Assembly (NCBI RefSeq): GCF_030272615.1
Contig: NC_081406.1
Location: forward strand, 112,065,783-112,129,782
Reading direction: 5' to 3'
Length of the DNA: 64,000 nucleotides
Origin: Cryptomeria japonica
Lineage: Eukaryota; Streptophyta; Pinopsida; Cupressales; Cupressaceae
A program made the position numbers and the translations under genes. This document shows, in pieces, positions 11,503 through 24,075 of this stretch. A model generated the notes under the pieces. It worked only from the letters and a program-made list of their open reading frames with translations. It ran no database searches and had not been told where the DNA came from. How positions within the stretch are numbered: position 1 is the stretch's first letter; every line of letters begins with the position of its first letter.

Positions 11503-13071
11503 TCAAGTGCATAGGTGGTATGATAGTTACATTACCAGTTTCAAGTGCTAAATCAATGCCACTCCTCTTCTTCCTCTTGGTAGTACCAGATGTAGTTGTA
11601 AGTGTAGCTTTAGGTGCTTGCTTTTGTGCCGGTAGATTGATTGTGACCTTCCTAACTAGCTGCTTCTTTGCTTCCACCTTTGTTTCTTCTGGTTTCTTCC
11701 TAACAACGCTCTTGAATGCTAATGGTGTGTCATCCTCTGATTCAGAATTTGTAGTAACAGGTTCAATATGAACTACTGGATCCTTCCTCTTTCTACCTTT
11801 CTCTGGGACAACATCAATTAGTGCCTTTATGTCCTTTGAGACCTTCTGTACAAATTTAATTTTTTTTCCTTCTTGTTTCTCCCTTTTATTTTAGTTGAAC
11901 TTTGTTTCAACCTCTTGAGTCTTTTGCTGTGCAGTTCCATAGGGCTTCTCTACCTCATCAATTTCTGCATCAATTAGCATTTTTGCGTAGGCATCAAGAA
12001 TCTATGCATCCACCTCATAGCCCATTTATTCAATCAAAATATTCCAAGGCTTGACTGCTTCCATAAGAATCTCATCCTTCTTTACAATGAAACATATGTA
12101 GGTAGAGTATTTCTTTACAATATGCTCAAGTACCCTTATCCTAGACCTCATATATTTTTGAAATGCCTTAAAATACCCTCATATCTTATCATCTCTTTGG
12201 CTTCCTAATGCAACAATTGACTATTTTAATTGTCTTCCTACCAGAATGTCAAAAGCCCATTGTCTCTTACCAGAACCGGGTGTATCATTCAAAAAATATA
12301 GCATCAAGTAGACTAACAAGTTCCCACACTGAAAGGTGCCCTTCTTCTCACCTTTAATCTTTCCTAAGTTGATGAACACATCATCAAGCATCTAACCACA
12401 AAGATCCAACTATACATTATCTCTCATCATTTATATGCATCCAAAATACATGAATTGAAAATAGAATTCAGTCGGTTTGATTGAGTTACCTTATATCCTA
12501 TAATCATGCTACCAAATTTGATGTTCGTGTCGATGATAGTGCTCACTTTCATGGATCTCTTGTCAGATGTAGCATCGGTGATCTTCCTCATGAAGTCGTT
12601 TGACACTTTCTTGTCTGGATGGTGCCCTACTGATGACAAACCAGTAATTGCCTGGATGGCTTCCTTTGTAATTCAGTAAGGTCTGTCCAACCATATGAAT
12701 TCCCCATGTACTCTACTCAGTACATATCTAATTATTTCATCCTCAAAATTTGGAATATCTAGAATGGCTTTAAACCCTATTTCTTCAATATGTTGATATG
12801 CTAGTTTAATCTTTCCATATTCTCCCATTAGTTCATTCATATACATTCCCTTGATTTTTGAAGTTCCCAAGTCCTCTATATCATAGTGAATGTATGCTCT
12901 AACATACTCTACATACACAACTTCCTCTGGAACATGAGAAAATGCTCCAACCAAATCTTCTAGGGTAGCCACATGTGGATACCACTTCAAAATTGGCCTA
13001 GGGTGGTCCTTGACCTCCACCATAGTTGGGTTTGCAACAAAAATAGGAATAGAAGATGATCTCGCTTCCAT
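11503..13071 (-). pseudogene. ORF2 of element B, N-terminal two thirds
   Basis: The frame opens at 13071 with MEARSSSIPIFVANP and aligns with D from 28742 (MASSSTPEFIANP) and with I from 62180. It holds the family's best conserved block at 12676-12729, RYVLSRVHGEFIWLDRPY, a stop, then ITKEAIQAITGLSSVG. A second block near 12470-12560 reads IKFGSMIIGYKV. Downstream segments (for example 11677-11489, lysine-rich) are fragmented. No catalytic motif is visible. The C-terminal coiled-coil part seen in D and I was removed by the deletion ending at 11502. Confidence 0.65.
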
Positions 13072-13560
13072 GTTTCAAGATAAATACCTTTTGATCACTC
13101 TAGGTGAAAACCCTCAACAAATTCTTCCAGGCACCAGTGAAATCACTCAAGAAGAAATCTGATTGCCTCTGAATAGCCTCTGATCACACTTAGTCACACT
13201 GAATCACTCTAAAATTGCTTTGAATGCAGGGCGATTAACAATAAAGTGTGTTCGACCTTTTATTCTTTGAGAAAAACCCTAAACTTTCATTGACATAAAT
13301 GACTGTCGGTGAAAGATACCGGATCTCACTCAGAACATATCCATGCCAGATATTCCTCTCCAATATCTAGAACATCTTCCAGAATCTCTTCCTAGGGCAT
13401 ATGCATCATCTTCATGAATTTTGCCTACACCTAAGGCATATGCCTTAGTTATCAGATGAGCTCACTATCGGTGCAGGAGCAACCTCTTCTACCGGATAGG
13501 TAACTGAGATATTCCTATCTGATGATTATTCTCCAGTCTTTCTAACCCATCTTTGAGTGT
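13072..13560 (-). other. Spacer between ORF1 and ORF2 of B
   Basis: No supported gene. Elements D (28440-28741) and I (62181-62640) have a spacer at the same place, so the two-frame layout is a family trait rather than decay alone. Confidence 0.45.
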
Positions 13561-14592
13561 GATCATGTTGGATTTCACTAACCTTCTCTTTCCCTTTTTC
13601 ATTTGATCCTCCATTACTAACCGGTGGATTTATGCTTCTACAGAACTTAGCAATATGTCCAACTTCATTACATGCATAACATGTAACATTGTTATTTTTA
13701 ATTTATTTGCTAAAACCAGTGAAATTGCTTGACCTGAATTGATTAGCCATAGGTCCAAATTTTCCACAAGCATAGCATTTTACATTCATTCTACAATCTT
13801 CTGTCTTATGACCAAAGTTATTGCATTTAGAACATTTACTAGGAGTAGAATCAGGTTCTAATTTTCTCTATTTCTACATTGCCTATCCATGTGACCAAAT
13901 CTATTGCAAACAAAACATCTACAATTGAATTTATAAGCATTTAATTGTCTTACCAGTGCCCTATGGTTTTGATCATCATTAGCAGTACCAAAACTCTATC
14001 CTTGCTCAAATCCAAGTTTACTAGAATCTCCAATTTGCCTTTGTCTCTTCAATAACTCATCAAGTTGTGTTGGGATGATCTTGAATTTTTCTTTGTACTT
14101 GCTTGTAGCAGTTAAATCTTCTCTTAGCATTATCATTTGTCTCTCAAGCTCTTTCTTATTGTTCTAGGATAGTACCAAATTGGTTCTCAATATCTCATTT
14201 TCATGAACCAACCTACCACATTCTTCAAACTTGTTCTTTAGGGATACAACAAGATTTTCTTCCTTTTTCTTTCTATCCTCAATCTCCTTAGACATCCTCA
14301 TAATTATAAATTACCTTTCATTTTTCATAACCATGTTCTCCTGACTCAATTTCTGACATTGTTCCTTAAGTGCATTTTTCTCTTCATCATCCCGATTTTG
14401 CAAAAGTTCCTTCCTCCTAGCTTGAATAGATGATAGCCTCTCTTGTAGGACAAGAATGAATTCCTTAGTAGAATTCAGTTCATCTTGTAGCTTTAAGTTC
14501 TTCAACCTTTCAGCATCATAATCTTGAAGTGCCATATTCAATGATTTTGGTTTCAGGATCTTCCTCAAGCTGTTAAATTTCCTCCGAGGCAC
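13561..14592 (-). pseudogene. ORF1 of element B: coiled coil plus CCHC knuckles
   Basis: Starts just inside the PBS (14592, MPRRKFNSLRKILKP) as in D. Residues 20-95 form a long charged heptad-rich coiled coil. Four zinc-knuckle sites follow on the minus strand between about 13950 and 13630: CFVCNRFGHMDRQC, CSKCNNFGHKTEDC, CYACGKFGPMANQF (His and last Cys lost) and CYACNEVGHIAKFC. Such knuckles bind single-stranded nucleic acid in retroviral and retrotransposon gag proteins, so a nucleocapsid-like role is inferred. Stops and frame changes break the frame between 13700 and 14300. Confidence 0.65.
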
Positions 14593-14595
14593 AAG

Positions 14596-14607
14596 GCTCT
14601 GACACCA
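14596..14607 (-). other. Primer binding site of B
   Basis: Minus-strand TGGTGTCAGAGC, next to the 5' LTR. It is complementary to the 3' end of initiator tRNA-Met except for one position, compared with TGGTATCAGAGC in D and G. Confidence 0.8.
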
Positions 14608-14608
14608 T

Positions 14609-15526
14609 TATTGAAAACCAATAACACTGAGAGGGGGGGGTGAATCAATGTTATATCAGAATAGTAGATTTTAGCCTTAACAAAATATTCATACACCAAC
14701 CGGTATATCGGTATAAAAAGAATTGAAAGAAGTAAAGCAACCAATAAGACAAACACATAAATGAGAATCATAACACACAAATTTATATGTGGAAAACCTC
14801 AAAGAGGAAAAACCATGGTGGGATTTGTGACCCACAATATCAATCCACTAGCCATATGAAGAGATATTACAATATATGAGGGGCCTACACTTGGAGGAAG
14901 GCTTACAACCTAGAGCACACTGCTCAATCACAATAAGAGCCTCACTGACCACATAGAATTCCAGACAACAATATGGAGAAGTGTGAACTACTAAGATAGC
15001 ATCTCTTATGCCATAATACAGTTCTGGTTTAAGCTTTGTCTGCTTGGGTCCAAAACCCTAAACACCTTTACCGGAATAACCTTTACAATAAATTCCTCAC
15101 ATACATAATCTCTTAAAGTAATTTTTCATCATATTACATTTTCATATTCATTCTAAGTCACACACAAAATGATATATCAAATTGACCTATTTACCCTATA
15201 CAACTTTTATGCCTTATGTCGGCTTACAAAGATATATTCAATATCAGATTACATGTCATCCAGATAACATAAATGTATAAACATTAAAACAAATTGCAGA
15301 TGCCAGTAAGATATGTCGACCTCCAATACCGATAACCTTTACTATACCATGTTAGCTTGCATTGCCGGTCACCAAAGAAGTTTTCCATCTTGCCGGTGTC
15401 GGTGTCAGTGCTGGCGTAGAATCTGTGAAGTGCCTACTAGTACACCATATGAAGCTGAAACACAAAATTATGTTTCCATCAATGACAACATAGTGAAACC
15501 AATCAATAGAGTGTCAATTTCCAACA
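14609..15526 (-). repeat. 5' LTR of B
   Basis: 918 bp, minus-strand start TGTTGGAAATTGACAC. The inner end has TA in place of CA. It aligns end to end with solo LTR C. An eight-G run at the TGAATCA motif lies near 14632. Confidence 0.8.
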
Positions 15527-15531
15527 TATTT

Positions 15532-17046
15532 CGGGAAGGCAAGCAACATGCCAAAGGAGTGACATCAAGAATAATAGATGGAGCTATCACAAGATCCAAA
15601 CAAGGACTATGCTCATGTTGTAAGTCACTTTGTTTGATTCTAGGAGCTAGGATTACGGTTTGTGAAAATTTAGTTGATAAATGTTTGTCCATATTAAAAT
15701 ATTCATACTCACTATCAGAAGCATTAGGAGTTGTATTGCCATTTTGAATAACATTTTCACCCATTTCTTCATCAAAGTTTAGAGAAAGAGGAGCAAGAAC
15801 ACGAATAGGAGTAAAACCATCACATGTTTTGTGCAACTCATGATTTGGAGATGTGTGTTGTATGTCTTGCTTGGGAGAAAACAAAACCATGTCGACTGTC
15901 AGAGTCTGAGGAGATTGAGTATTTTGAGGGACAACTTCATGAGCTCAAACATGGCTCCTTCATTGGTGTTCTCTCACACAATGATTCTGTCGAGTCTTAG
16001 TGAAGGCTGAGAGGGAGTAGAAACAATTGAAAAAGTAGGAATGTTTCTCTCTTTGATTGTTGAAGGTTTAGGTTGAGGTCTTTTTGGTTGATTAAGAGGA
16101 GAAGTAGGCCTCTTCTCGATAAGAGGAAGAAGGTGTAACTACGCCATAGAAAGGAGTAATATTAGGTGTAGGAAGGAGACCAGGTCTGTCATGAGGAGGA
16201 TGTATAGGTCTAACCTTAGCAAGAATATTTTTGTTCTCCATAAGAGAAGGTATAGTCACATCCATAGGAATAGGTTGATGATTTTTGTTAGGAGGGAGAC
16301 TATTTCTATCCATGAGGGCAAGAACCTCATCTTGAAGAATAATAGGAATGTCAAGTGTTGGGGATCTAGGTTGACTTAAGGATAAGATCATATCTTTCTT
16401 CCATTTTTGATAAGATTGAAAAAGAGCATCGCTCCTTGATGGAAGAGATTGAAATTGTTTAGGCCAAAATAAATCAGTAGGAACACCAAGGCTTCTTTCA
16501 GATGGATGAAATAAGCTATAGTTCATGGTTATGATTTCTCCATTGTGAGGAAATTTCAAATGCTTGTGTATTAGAGAAGCAATATCCTTCATGGAAGATA
16601 GCTAAGGATAGCCCAACTTCACATGGAATTTCTCAGAAGAGGGTATGATAACAAAGTCAACATCCATGGATTTAGTATGAACTTCAACAAGAAGGGTGAT
16701 AGAACCAATGGTAGGACAAGAGAAGCCATCAAATAACTTCAAGACCACATTAGAAGCATCATATATTTGTTTATGCAATCGTAAAGTGAAAAGATACTCT
16801 TTAGTTATGACATTAACCATGCAAGACGGATTAATCAGGGCACCACGACAAGGGATATCCTTAACCTTCGCAACTATGTATAAAGGGCCATCAGGTGCTC
16901 TTATGGTCTTTCTAGGGTCAAATGTAATACTAGGATCTTTAGGCATATGTTGTGTTTCTACCATATTAACCAAGTTTGGAGCCATAGAGGTTCATTTTTT
17001 AGAAGAGAAAGAATTAGGCACAATCTCAATAATGTTAGAGGTATGA
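15532..17046 (-). pseudogene. Protease-like segment and tail of A
   Basis: Minus-strand open segments 16985-16602, 16592-16092 and 15890-15532 align in order with L at 595-1897. The first has the retropepsin layout (a GALINPSCMVNVITKEYL start, then GFSCPTIGSITLLV and a strand DVDFVIIPSSEKFHV), but Asp of the catalytic triad is Asn and the following residues are P-S-C, not T/S-G. The second contains DLFWPKQFQSLPSRSDALFQSYQKWK, shared with L. The third is acidic and ends where B is inserted; its last residues resume left of 11165. Protease activity is unlikely. Confidence 0.65.
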
Positions 17047-17112
17047 GAAGGAAAGGGATCAGTGAAAATATTAAGATTTTCATTAGGAGGAGCTATTGAT
17101 TTATTCCCTTTA

Positions 17113-18706
17113 TCATTCACAATTGCCACAAATAATATTATCAATTAATTCTTGAATCTTATTCTTCAATACAAAACATTTCTCAGTATCATGACCAGGT
17201 TGATGATGAAATTGACAAAAGGAATTGTTATCAAAATAAGGGGATGCAAGTTTAGAAGGATCATTTTTTTTTATCGGAGGAAGTTTTATAACATTTTTGT
17301 GCAACAATTGAGACATAATACTATGTAAAGATTCATTCAAGGAAGTAAATTGTCTTTCTCTTTGAAAAAAATTACAAATAGAAGGCACACTTGTTGTAGC
17401 ATTCACATTGTGATTGTTGATTGTATCATTGGACTTGATGAATCTTTTTGTTGGTTTTAACTTTGCAAATGGTTGTTAAACACTCTCCCCCTTATCACTT
17501 GGAACCATAGGAGAAGATTGCTCCATTTGACTCACAACTAGTTGATAATTGTGGAGTGTTGCGCAAAACTGTGGAAAGGAAGTAAACTCAAACAAAAGAA
17601 GCTTTTCCTTGATATCTTTTTGTAAATTAGAAATGAAAACTCTTTGAATATCATTATCAGGTACATGAAAAGAAATTTGATCACACAAATGCTTATATCT
17701 ACTAATGAAATTAGTCACTTTTTCTTTAACTCCTTTTTTACAATGCATTAAATCAGTTAAAGTGATTTTAGTACCAATGTTGTTTTGAAATTGTTGGATA
17801 AAATCATTTTCCAGTTGTTCAAAGGAAGTGATAGAATAAGAAGGCAAAGAGAAATACCATTGTAAAGCCTTATCTCTTAGTGTTCTAGTAAACAATTTTG
17901 CATGCAATGTTTGATCATAAGCAAAATCAGCACACAGTTTGAAATGTTTTGACATGCATAAGAGGATCACCTTTTCCATTATAGAGTTCCAATTGAGGGA
18001 TCTCAACATGCTTAGGTGGCATGACTTTAACAATATCAAGAGAAAGTGGGCTCGCAACATCAAAGGTAGGCACACTAAACCTGGATTGACTCATGGAAGC
18101 AATTTGTTGTTGTAAGGAAGACATGATTTTAACAAGATTGTTAATTGTCATTTCGGTAGAATAATTGATGTTAGACATAGTTGATTGAGAAGGTGGTGTG
18201 ATGTTATTGAAAGAAGGCATGGCCTGAGAATAAAGTGGTGGGACATTATGATAAGTAGGAATAGGTGATTGGGTAGGAAAAGGGACACTTAAAGGAGGAA
18301 CACAATTATTAAAGGAATTACCCCCTTGTGTCACATTAATTGGTTGATGGATAACATGAATACTTATGGAAGACATAGGTAAAGATGGAGGATTAAATGA
18401 AGAAGAGGGATTGCCCCCATGAATAATTGTTGTAGGGATGACATTTTGAGTTGAAGTAGCCATGCTATTGGAGGTAAAAGTAGGAATACTAGTCGTAAGG
18501 GTAGTCAAAAGAATAGAAGGATTGCCTTGTGTTGAAGGTTGTGAATAACCTAGGGTTTCAACACAACTCTTGATAGACATGACATTAGAATCAACAATAT
18601 GTGCAATGCCACACAATATATCAATTCCATTCTTATCACTCTGAATCAAGCGTTTAAGGCCTTTAATTAATGGAAGAGCTTCACTATTAGGATATTCTTG
18701 GGACAT
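17113..18706 (-). pseudogene. Gag of element A
   Basis: The frame opens at 18706 (MSQEYPNSEALP). Its first 200 residues are rich in Ser, Pro, Thr and Asn. Near 17945 the frame changes and continues to 17476 with a Retrotrans_gag-type core: LRDKALQWYFSLPSYSITSFEQL, then DLMHCKKGVKEKVTNFISRY. A further segment (17406-17113) ends in CQFHHQPGHDTEKC, a C-x2-H-x4-H-x4-C finger typical of plant Ty3/gypsy gag, followed by VLKNKIQELID. Gag forms the particle and packages RNA. One clear frameshift and one stop separate the pieces, so it is probably not functional. It is the best preserved gag of its type here. Confidence 0.75.
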
Positions 18707-20075
18707 CCATTATTCAAAATTATCAAATTGATTATCCAATGTGGAAAGTTGATCTATAGAAACCATAGTTAAAGATTCTTCTTCATCATGGGATTCATCA
18801 ATGGGGTGAATAGGCACATGATTAGGATGGAAATAATTAGCATGATCCTCATTAAAGAAGTCACCTAAATTAGGCTCCATCTCCTTAGTAATTAAACCTT
18901 GGGAAGCCTTAATTGCAATACTTCATCTAACGGGAATAGGATAGGTAGGACTAATAGTGGAAAAACTCATGCACTAGAAGGAAAATTTGAATTTTGAATT
19001 TTGGAACAAAGCTTACAAAATTGATTAATGAAAAATTTAAGAAAATAATGATTACACAATTTGATCTTTGTTGGGGGAAGAGGATGACACAATTTCCAAA
19101 AATGAAAGGAAATTGGAATTTTAAAATTAGGGCCAAGGGAATACCACTTAATTTTAAAATCAGAATTTTTAAAATCAGGGCAGCCTATAGATAACCTCTT
19201 AATTTAAAAAAAAATTCTTGAAATTTGAAATGTTGAATTTTGGAGGTATTTCCGATTCTAGAGGGATAAAAAATTGACAAAATCAACCAATCTTCTGGAT
19301 TTAGGCTATTAAATACAGTCTTAACAGTCTCCCAAATTTTGGGAAAAAAGTCGAGGACCATAGCAGGAATGCATATGGTTTGACCAATTTTTTTGAAAAT
19401 TTCAAGGATGAATATTATGATGATTTCAAAGCTAACCCCAAAAAATTGATGAATTTTACAATTTCTAGATGGGCGAAATGAAGGCACAAATGTAAAAATA
19501 GGACCCTATTAGGGTTTTGAAGAAGAAGAAGAGGAATTGAATTGCAATTTCTAAAAAGGTCAAACCTAATGGATAGGGATACCTTGGAAAATGCTAAGAA
19601 ACTTGAATGTGAATGAAATTGATTTGAAATTTGCACAAAATCTAATTAAATTTAAAATTAGGGTTTTATGACCTAACCACTTAATTTTGAAATTTGAATC
19701 TTGGGAAAAAGGGGGAAAATTGAAAATTTGAATTGTAGGAATAAAAACAAGTCCGAGAACAATTAGAAATCTGAAAATTAAATGAAAATCCAATTTTTGC
19801 ACAAGTTCAAGATGTTTTTTGAAAATTAGGGTTTTAACAAGTAACCTCTTAATTTTGTAAATTTGATTTACAAATTGAACAAGACAATGAGGAAATTGAA
19901 TTTGACAAACAAAACAATTTTCAGATCTAAGATAACCACAAACAATTTTTATAAATCACAAGTTCAATTTTAATTTTAAAAACTAGGGTTTTTAATGATT
20001 TCACCACTAAGTTTGCAAAAATTTGAAACTTGCAAATGAAAAATATGAAATTTTGTTCAAAGGAAAGCATGCAAG
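18707..20075 (-). other. Leader of A
   Basis: AT-rich 1.4 kb between gag start and PBS. It contains repeated stretches resembling AATTTGAAATTT/AATTTTAAAATTAGGG on both strands, mostly between 19120 and 20060, with the phrase ATTAGGGTTTT repeated about four times on the plus strand. No gene supported; the short open frames are by-products of low complexity. Confidence 0.5.
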
Positions 20076-20090
20076 ATGTCGGGTTCACCA
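20076..20090 (-). other. Primer binding site of A
   Basis: Minus-strand TGGTGAACCCGACAT begins three bases inside the 5' LTR. It matches the K site TGGTGAACCCGACGT except for one base. The tRNA cannot be named with confidence from memory. Confidence 0.6.
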
Positions 20091-20093
20091 AAA

Positions 20094-21345
20094 TGTAATG
20101 TGGTGAAATGTGAATGAGAGATTAAGAGGAAAACTACCTTTTCCCTCTAAGGAGAGATAAGAGTTTCACTACATATTTCCCTTCAAACACTTTTCACCTA
20201 GTTACATTAGAAGAGGAGAGGAGAATTCACTAAATTCAACCTCCAAAGATGAAGATAGACTTCTGAGTGAAATGGGAATGATAAGCTAATCCCCTCTTCC
20301 TATTTGAAATGAAAAGGAATTGATTGAATTATGTAGTGCAAAAGTGACAAAGAACTGATTATAACTTAAGATTGAAATATGGGATGAAGTTGTGCACCTG
20401 GATCTGGCAGTAATATGTCGAGACAAAGTCGCCCTATGAATTTGAGGAAAAGTTGCCTGGACTGTGGTGGGAATGTACACGGACCTCCAAAAAATCTATG
20501 AAATCAAAAGGGTTTTTCTGCCTCTGCAAATGGAGCCCGAATATGAAAGTACAATTGCACACCTACAACCTACACAGAAAAGAGAGGAAATGGGTTGGGA
20601 TTGGGGGTTTGCCTTTAGGTCAAACCCTAGTTTTTGAATTAACCAAGTAATGAAAGAAAGTACTTGCAAGTAGATGTAAATGAAAGACTGAATTGTAAAT
20701 CACCTCAAGGGAGGTTGTGGTAGCAATGTTGATAGAAATGCTTGTGTGGAATTGAATGTTGGAATCAATATCCTCTTCAATGATTGAATCCTTGACTTGA
20801 ATGCAACACCTAGCCCTGAAGGGAGACTTGAGAATGCTCAATATTGGAAAAGAATGCTTGAATGCTCTTGAATGCTTGATCGCTTATGCAACTTGACTCA
20901 CTCCAATCTTATCCAACTTTGACTTCCTGAACTTATTGGACTTATGCAATTGAGAGGAAAAGTGCCCCTTAAATACATGTTACTGAATTTGATTTTTGTC
21001 ATAGGCTCACATTGGGGGAGTTTTCCCACTAACTGCACAACCTACAATGCATGCTCTAGGAAAGTTCCTGCCCTAAAATAGGGTATGGAGAGGGGCACCA
21101 CACCCCTGTCCTGGGAGGACAAGGGTGCCATGCCCTTTTCCTAGGAGGGACAGGGGCACCACACCCCTATCCTACACATTTATCTAGGGAGAGTGTAGAC
21201 AAGGTGGTGCTGAGGCCAAGAAAGAAGTTGATTCCTAGGGTTGAGTAGTCTTTGGTCTTCGATCAGGCTAGAGGATTCAATCTCGCGTGTGTGAGGACCC
21301 TAATACAGTAAAAAATTGCTAGGGTCACAATTTTATAACACTATA
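20094..21345 (-). repeat. 5' LTR of A
   Basis: 1252 bp, paired with 9066-10371. The outer terminus has TA where the other copy has CA (plus-strand reading). A TATTTAAGG box lies at 20967-20975 and the GC-rich repeat at 21088-21175. TSD GAAAG follows at 21346. Confidence 0.8.
20967..20975 (-). promoter_or_regulatory. TATA-like box in the 5' LTR of A
   Basis: Minus-strand TATTTAAGG, conserved in both LTR copies, about 370 bp into the LTR and downstream of the GC-rich repeats. Confidence 0.4.
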
Positions 21346-21350
21346 GAAAG

Positions 21351-22357
21351 ATCTATCTAAAACTCCCTCAATTGACATAGCAAGGCTTCCATTGCTCTTC
21401 TCCATTATTGTTGATGTAGGTGGCTCTCAAGTATTGCACTGATTTCCTATATAAGATAGACAACAACTTTGAAGACTGTGATTCTATATTGAATTGAAGA
21501 ATGAGGTTGAATTTATAGATTTTCAACACAAAGGAGGTGAGAAATAGAACTCAAGTATTGATTGATAGACAACTGATTTTTATTGATCTGTTAACTCATT
21601 TTGATTGATATGTTAATAGGGTTGAGTGAGGAGTCAACTAAATAGATTGGCTAGTGAATTTAATAGATTAACCAATAGATTAAATTGATGAATTAGATGA
21701 CAATTGATTGGAGAGATAAGTGGATTGATTAATCAGTAGACTGAATAGATGGATTAGAAGACTAAAATGATTTATTAGTCATAAAAAGTTGATTTTGAGT
21801 GAAAATGGGAGATTGATGAGTTAACTGATTTTAGCATGGGTTGTAGGATTTTGAAATTGAATTTGATTTTCATTTTCAATTTGGATTTGAATTTGGTCTT
21901 TCGAATGTTGAGATGCACATGAAATTAAATAAAATTTAGATTTGGTGAAATGTGAATTTGAAAGAAATGAAATTAATTGAAATTCGAATTTGGGGAAATA
22001 TGAATTGAAATTAGATAAAATTAATTGGAATTAGAATTTGGGGAATTAGAGGATTAATTAATTAATTTAAATAATTTAAATAAAATTATTTAAACATTAG
22101 AAATGAGCTTAATTAAATAATAAAGATTATTTAACTAAGGAATAAATCGCTATTAATTAAATAATTAATATTTAATTAATTAATATTTGAGATGGGTTTG
22201 AATGACGAAATGATTAAAGAATGGAAATTGGATTGTTAGTAATGTAGAATGTGATGATTAGAAGAAATAAATTAGCTTAATTAATAATTAAACAATTACT
22301 TAATTAAATAGATGAATAATTAGTATGCGATCAATGAGACATTTTTAGGTGTCTACA
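21351..22357 (-). repeat. 3' LTR of J, right fragment
   Basis: Continues the LTR interrupted by A and aligns with 60670-61683. It ends AGGTGTCTACA. A minus-strand TATAAATT box is at 21510-21517. The stretch 22030-22330 is dense in TTAATTAA-type sequence, also present in the partner LTR. Confidence 0.8.
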
Positions 22358-22657
22358 TTTGCCCTTCTTTGACACAATGTCTAAACAATGTTGTTTCAAA
22401 GTAAACAAAAAATTTATGTCCCAATATGCCCCGGTAATGCTAGGGTATAATGCCCCCTTGAAAGATTGTTTGTGCATTGAAGGCATGAATAATCTCTTGA
22501 AAGAAGAAGAATATTAGATGAAAGATGGAAGAATGGTTAACTTGATGATATGAATGAGTTTGATTATAGAAAATAAATGGTTGAAGTGATTTGTAGATTG
22601 ATTGATTTGATAGGATTGGATTGATAAGACTGATATGATTGATCTAATAAAGATAAA

Positions 22658-22742
22658 GTCTGGTTTTAGGAAGGATACATCCTGTATAAGATAAAACTGA
22701 TCAAAATATTTGGTTTCAGGAAGGATACATCTGATATAAGAC
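22658..22742 (+). repeat. Paired 35-bp repeat, copy 1 of J
   Basis: Two units, 22658-22692 and 22708-22742, of the form GTCTGGTTTYAGGA, a variable centre, then GTATAAGAT or ATATAAGAC. Units elsewhere begin GTCT and end AGAC, an inverted terminal tetramer. Confidence 0.6.
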
Positions 22743-23477
22743 AAATGATAGATCAAAATTGGATGAATAATGAAATACGATAAAGGTGAGGAATAATTGA
22801 TTGAAAGGTAGAATAGTTGATGTGATGAAATGATAGAATTATAGATGGAAAGATTAGAAATAAGTGATGAGAGAGATCATGTTAGATGAAAGAATGATTG
22901 GAAGAATTGAAAAGGTTGATTCAAGAAAAGATTCTTGATGAGAGAATGATCTTGATTGATACAATCAACATGATGAGATTTAAAAAAATGAAATGATATG
23001 ATGATTATTTGATTGATGGTGAATAGTCTTCTTGTCTTTATTCATAGTGCAACACATTTTCATCATTGAGCCTTATTATGTAACAATGAAGCTTAGTACA
23101 CCAGGGTATAAGGAACCAAGATTTATACATATCTTATTGTAAGAAACAAACAAATAGCAGACAAGGAGTGAACCCTCCATTCTAGGAATAATAACAGGGG
23201 TCAAGGTATGTGTGGCATCCATAAGTTGAATGCCCTATCATAGACACCCACTAGAGCAATTACCTCAGAAATTCATTGGTTCAAACCACAAACAACAAAC
23301 AAAGAAAAATGATCATGCCCATCACAACTCCTCTAGTCACTTTTTGGACATCCTTGAGTAGCTAAAAGCAATGATCTTTGCCAATTTGATAAAAAGATAA
23401 AACCAACTAGAACAAAAATGCAGCAATCACACTGATTTGTGTCTTTGCTCTGATATATTTGATGTGATTTTGATAAT

Positions 23478-23540
23478 GTCTGGTTTACCCCATTTAAGAC
23501 TGATCTGTCTAGTTTCGAGTGTACCAATTCTGTTTAAGAC
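23478..23540 (+). repeat. Paired 35-bp repeat, copy 2 of J
   Basis: Units 23478-23500 (shortened) and 23507-23540, beginning GTCTGGTTT and GTCTAGTTTCGAG and both ending TTTAAGAC. Confidence 0.6.
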
Positions 23541-24075
23541 AAGATGTTGATCATGTTGATAGTTTGATAGTGATTCAATAGATTAGACAGTTGATCAACT
23601 TAATTGCGACGTTTTGACAAGATAGTTATATCCTTTGTTTAACTTTGTGTGAAGTATTTGTTGCATATCTTCTAGGGTGTTGGATTCTTGCGAGACAATT
23701 AATTGCAAGTTTTTTAATTGAGTTTTCAATGTTTTTGTATTTTGTGGATTGATATTTGATTTTTTTGTGTTTTTACCCCTTTCCGGCAATTGCAACGGAT
23801 TTTTATAGAAATTGCAACAAATTTTAACATCAATTGTGGATTTCCATTTTCTGGGCTTGATTTTTCAATGTTTTTTTTTCAAATTTTTTATGTTTTTTAT
23901 TTTTTGATATTTTTGATGTTTTTGGATTTTGATGTTTTTGAATTTTTCAATGTTTTTGGTATTGATGAAGCATGATCTGCCATTAATTGATAAAGATAAG
24001 ACTAACTTGGACAAAATCCAACAGTCATATTGATTGATGTCATTATTTTGATTTGTGTGATCATTAAAAGGAAAA

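Larger units (their letters stand above)
11170..15526 (-). mobile_element. Element B: ORF1/ORF2-family LTR element with a truncated 3' LTR
   Basis: Minus-strand element inserted in A with the perfect duplication TATTT (11165-11169 and 15527-15531). The 5' LTR is complete (14609-15526) and is followed by the PBS at 14607-14596, TGGTGTCAGAGC, one base from the standard initiator-Met site. Only the R/U5 side of the 3' LTR remains (11170-11502): its U3, the PPT and the end of ORF2 are gone in one internal deletion. It interrupts the tail of A's coding region just after the peptide ACCLPSRN. Confidence 0.85.
9066..21345 (-). mobile_element. Element A: gypsy-like gag/protease LTR element
   Basis: Complete minus-strand element inserted in the 3' LTR of J and flanked by the perfect duplication GAAAG (9061-9065 and 21346-21350). 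It has 3' LTR 9066-10371, PPT, 3' untranslated region, element B inserted in the coding end, gag/protease-like coding region, a 1.4 kb leader, PBS and 5' LTR 20094-21345. Without B it is 7.9 kb. Retrotrans_gag-type features and the C-x2-H-x4-H-x4-C finger place it near Ty3/gypsy, but no reverse transcriptase or integrase is seen, so it needed enzymes from a partner. Confidence 0.8.
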
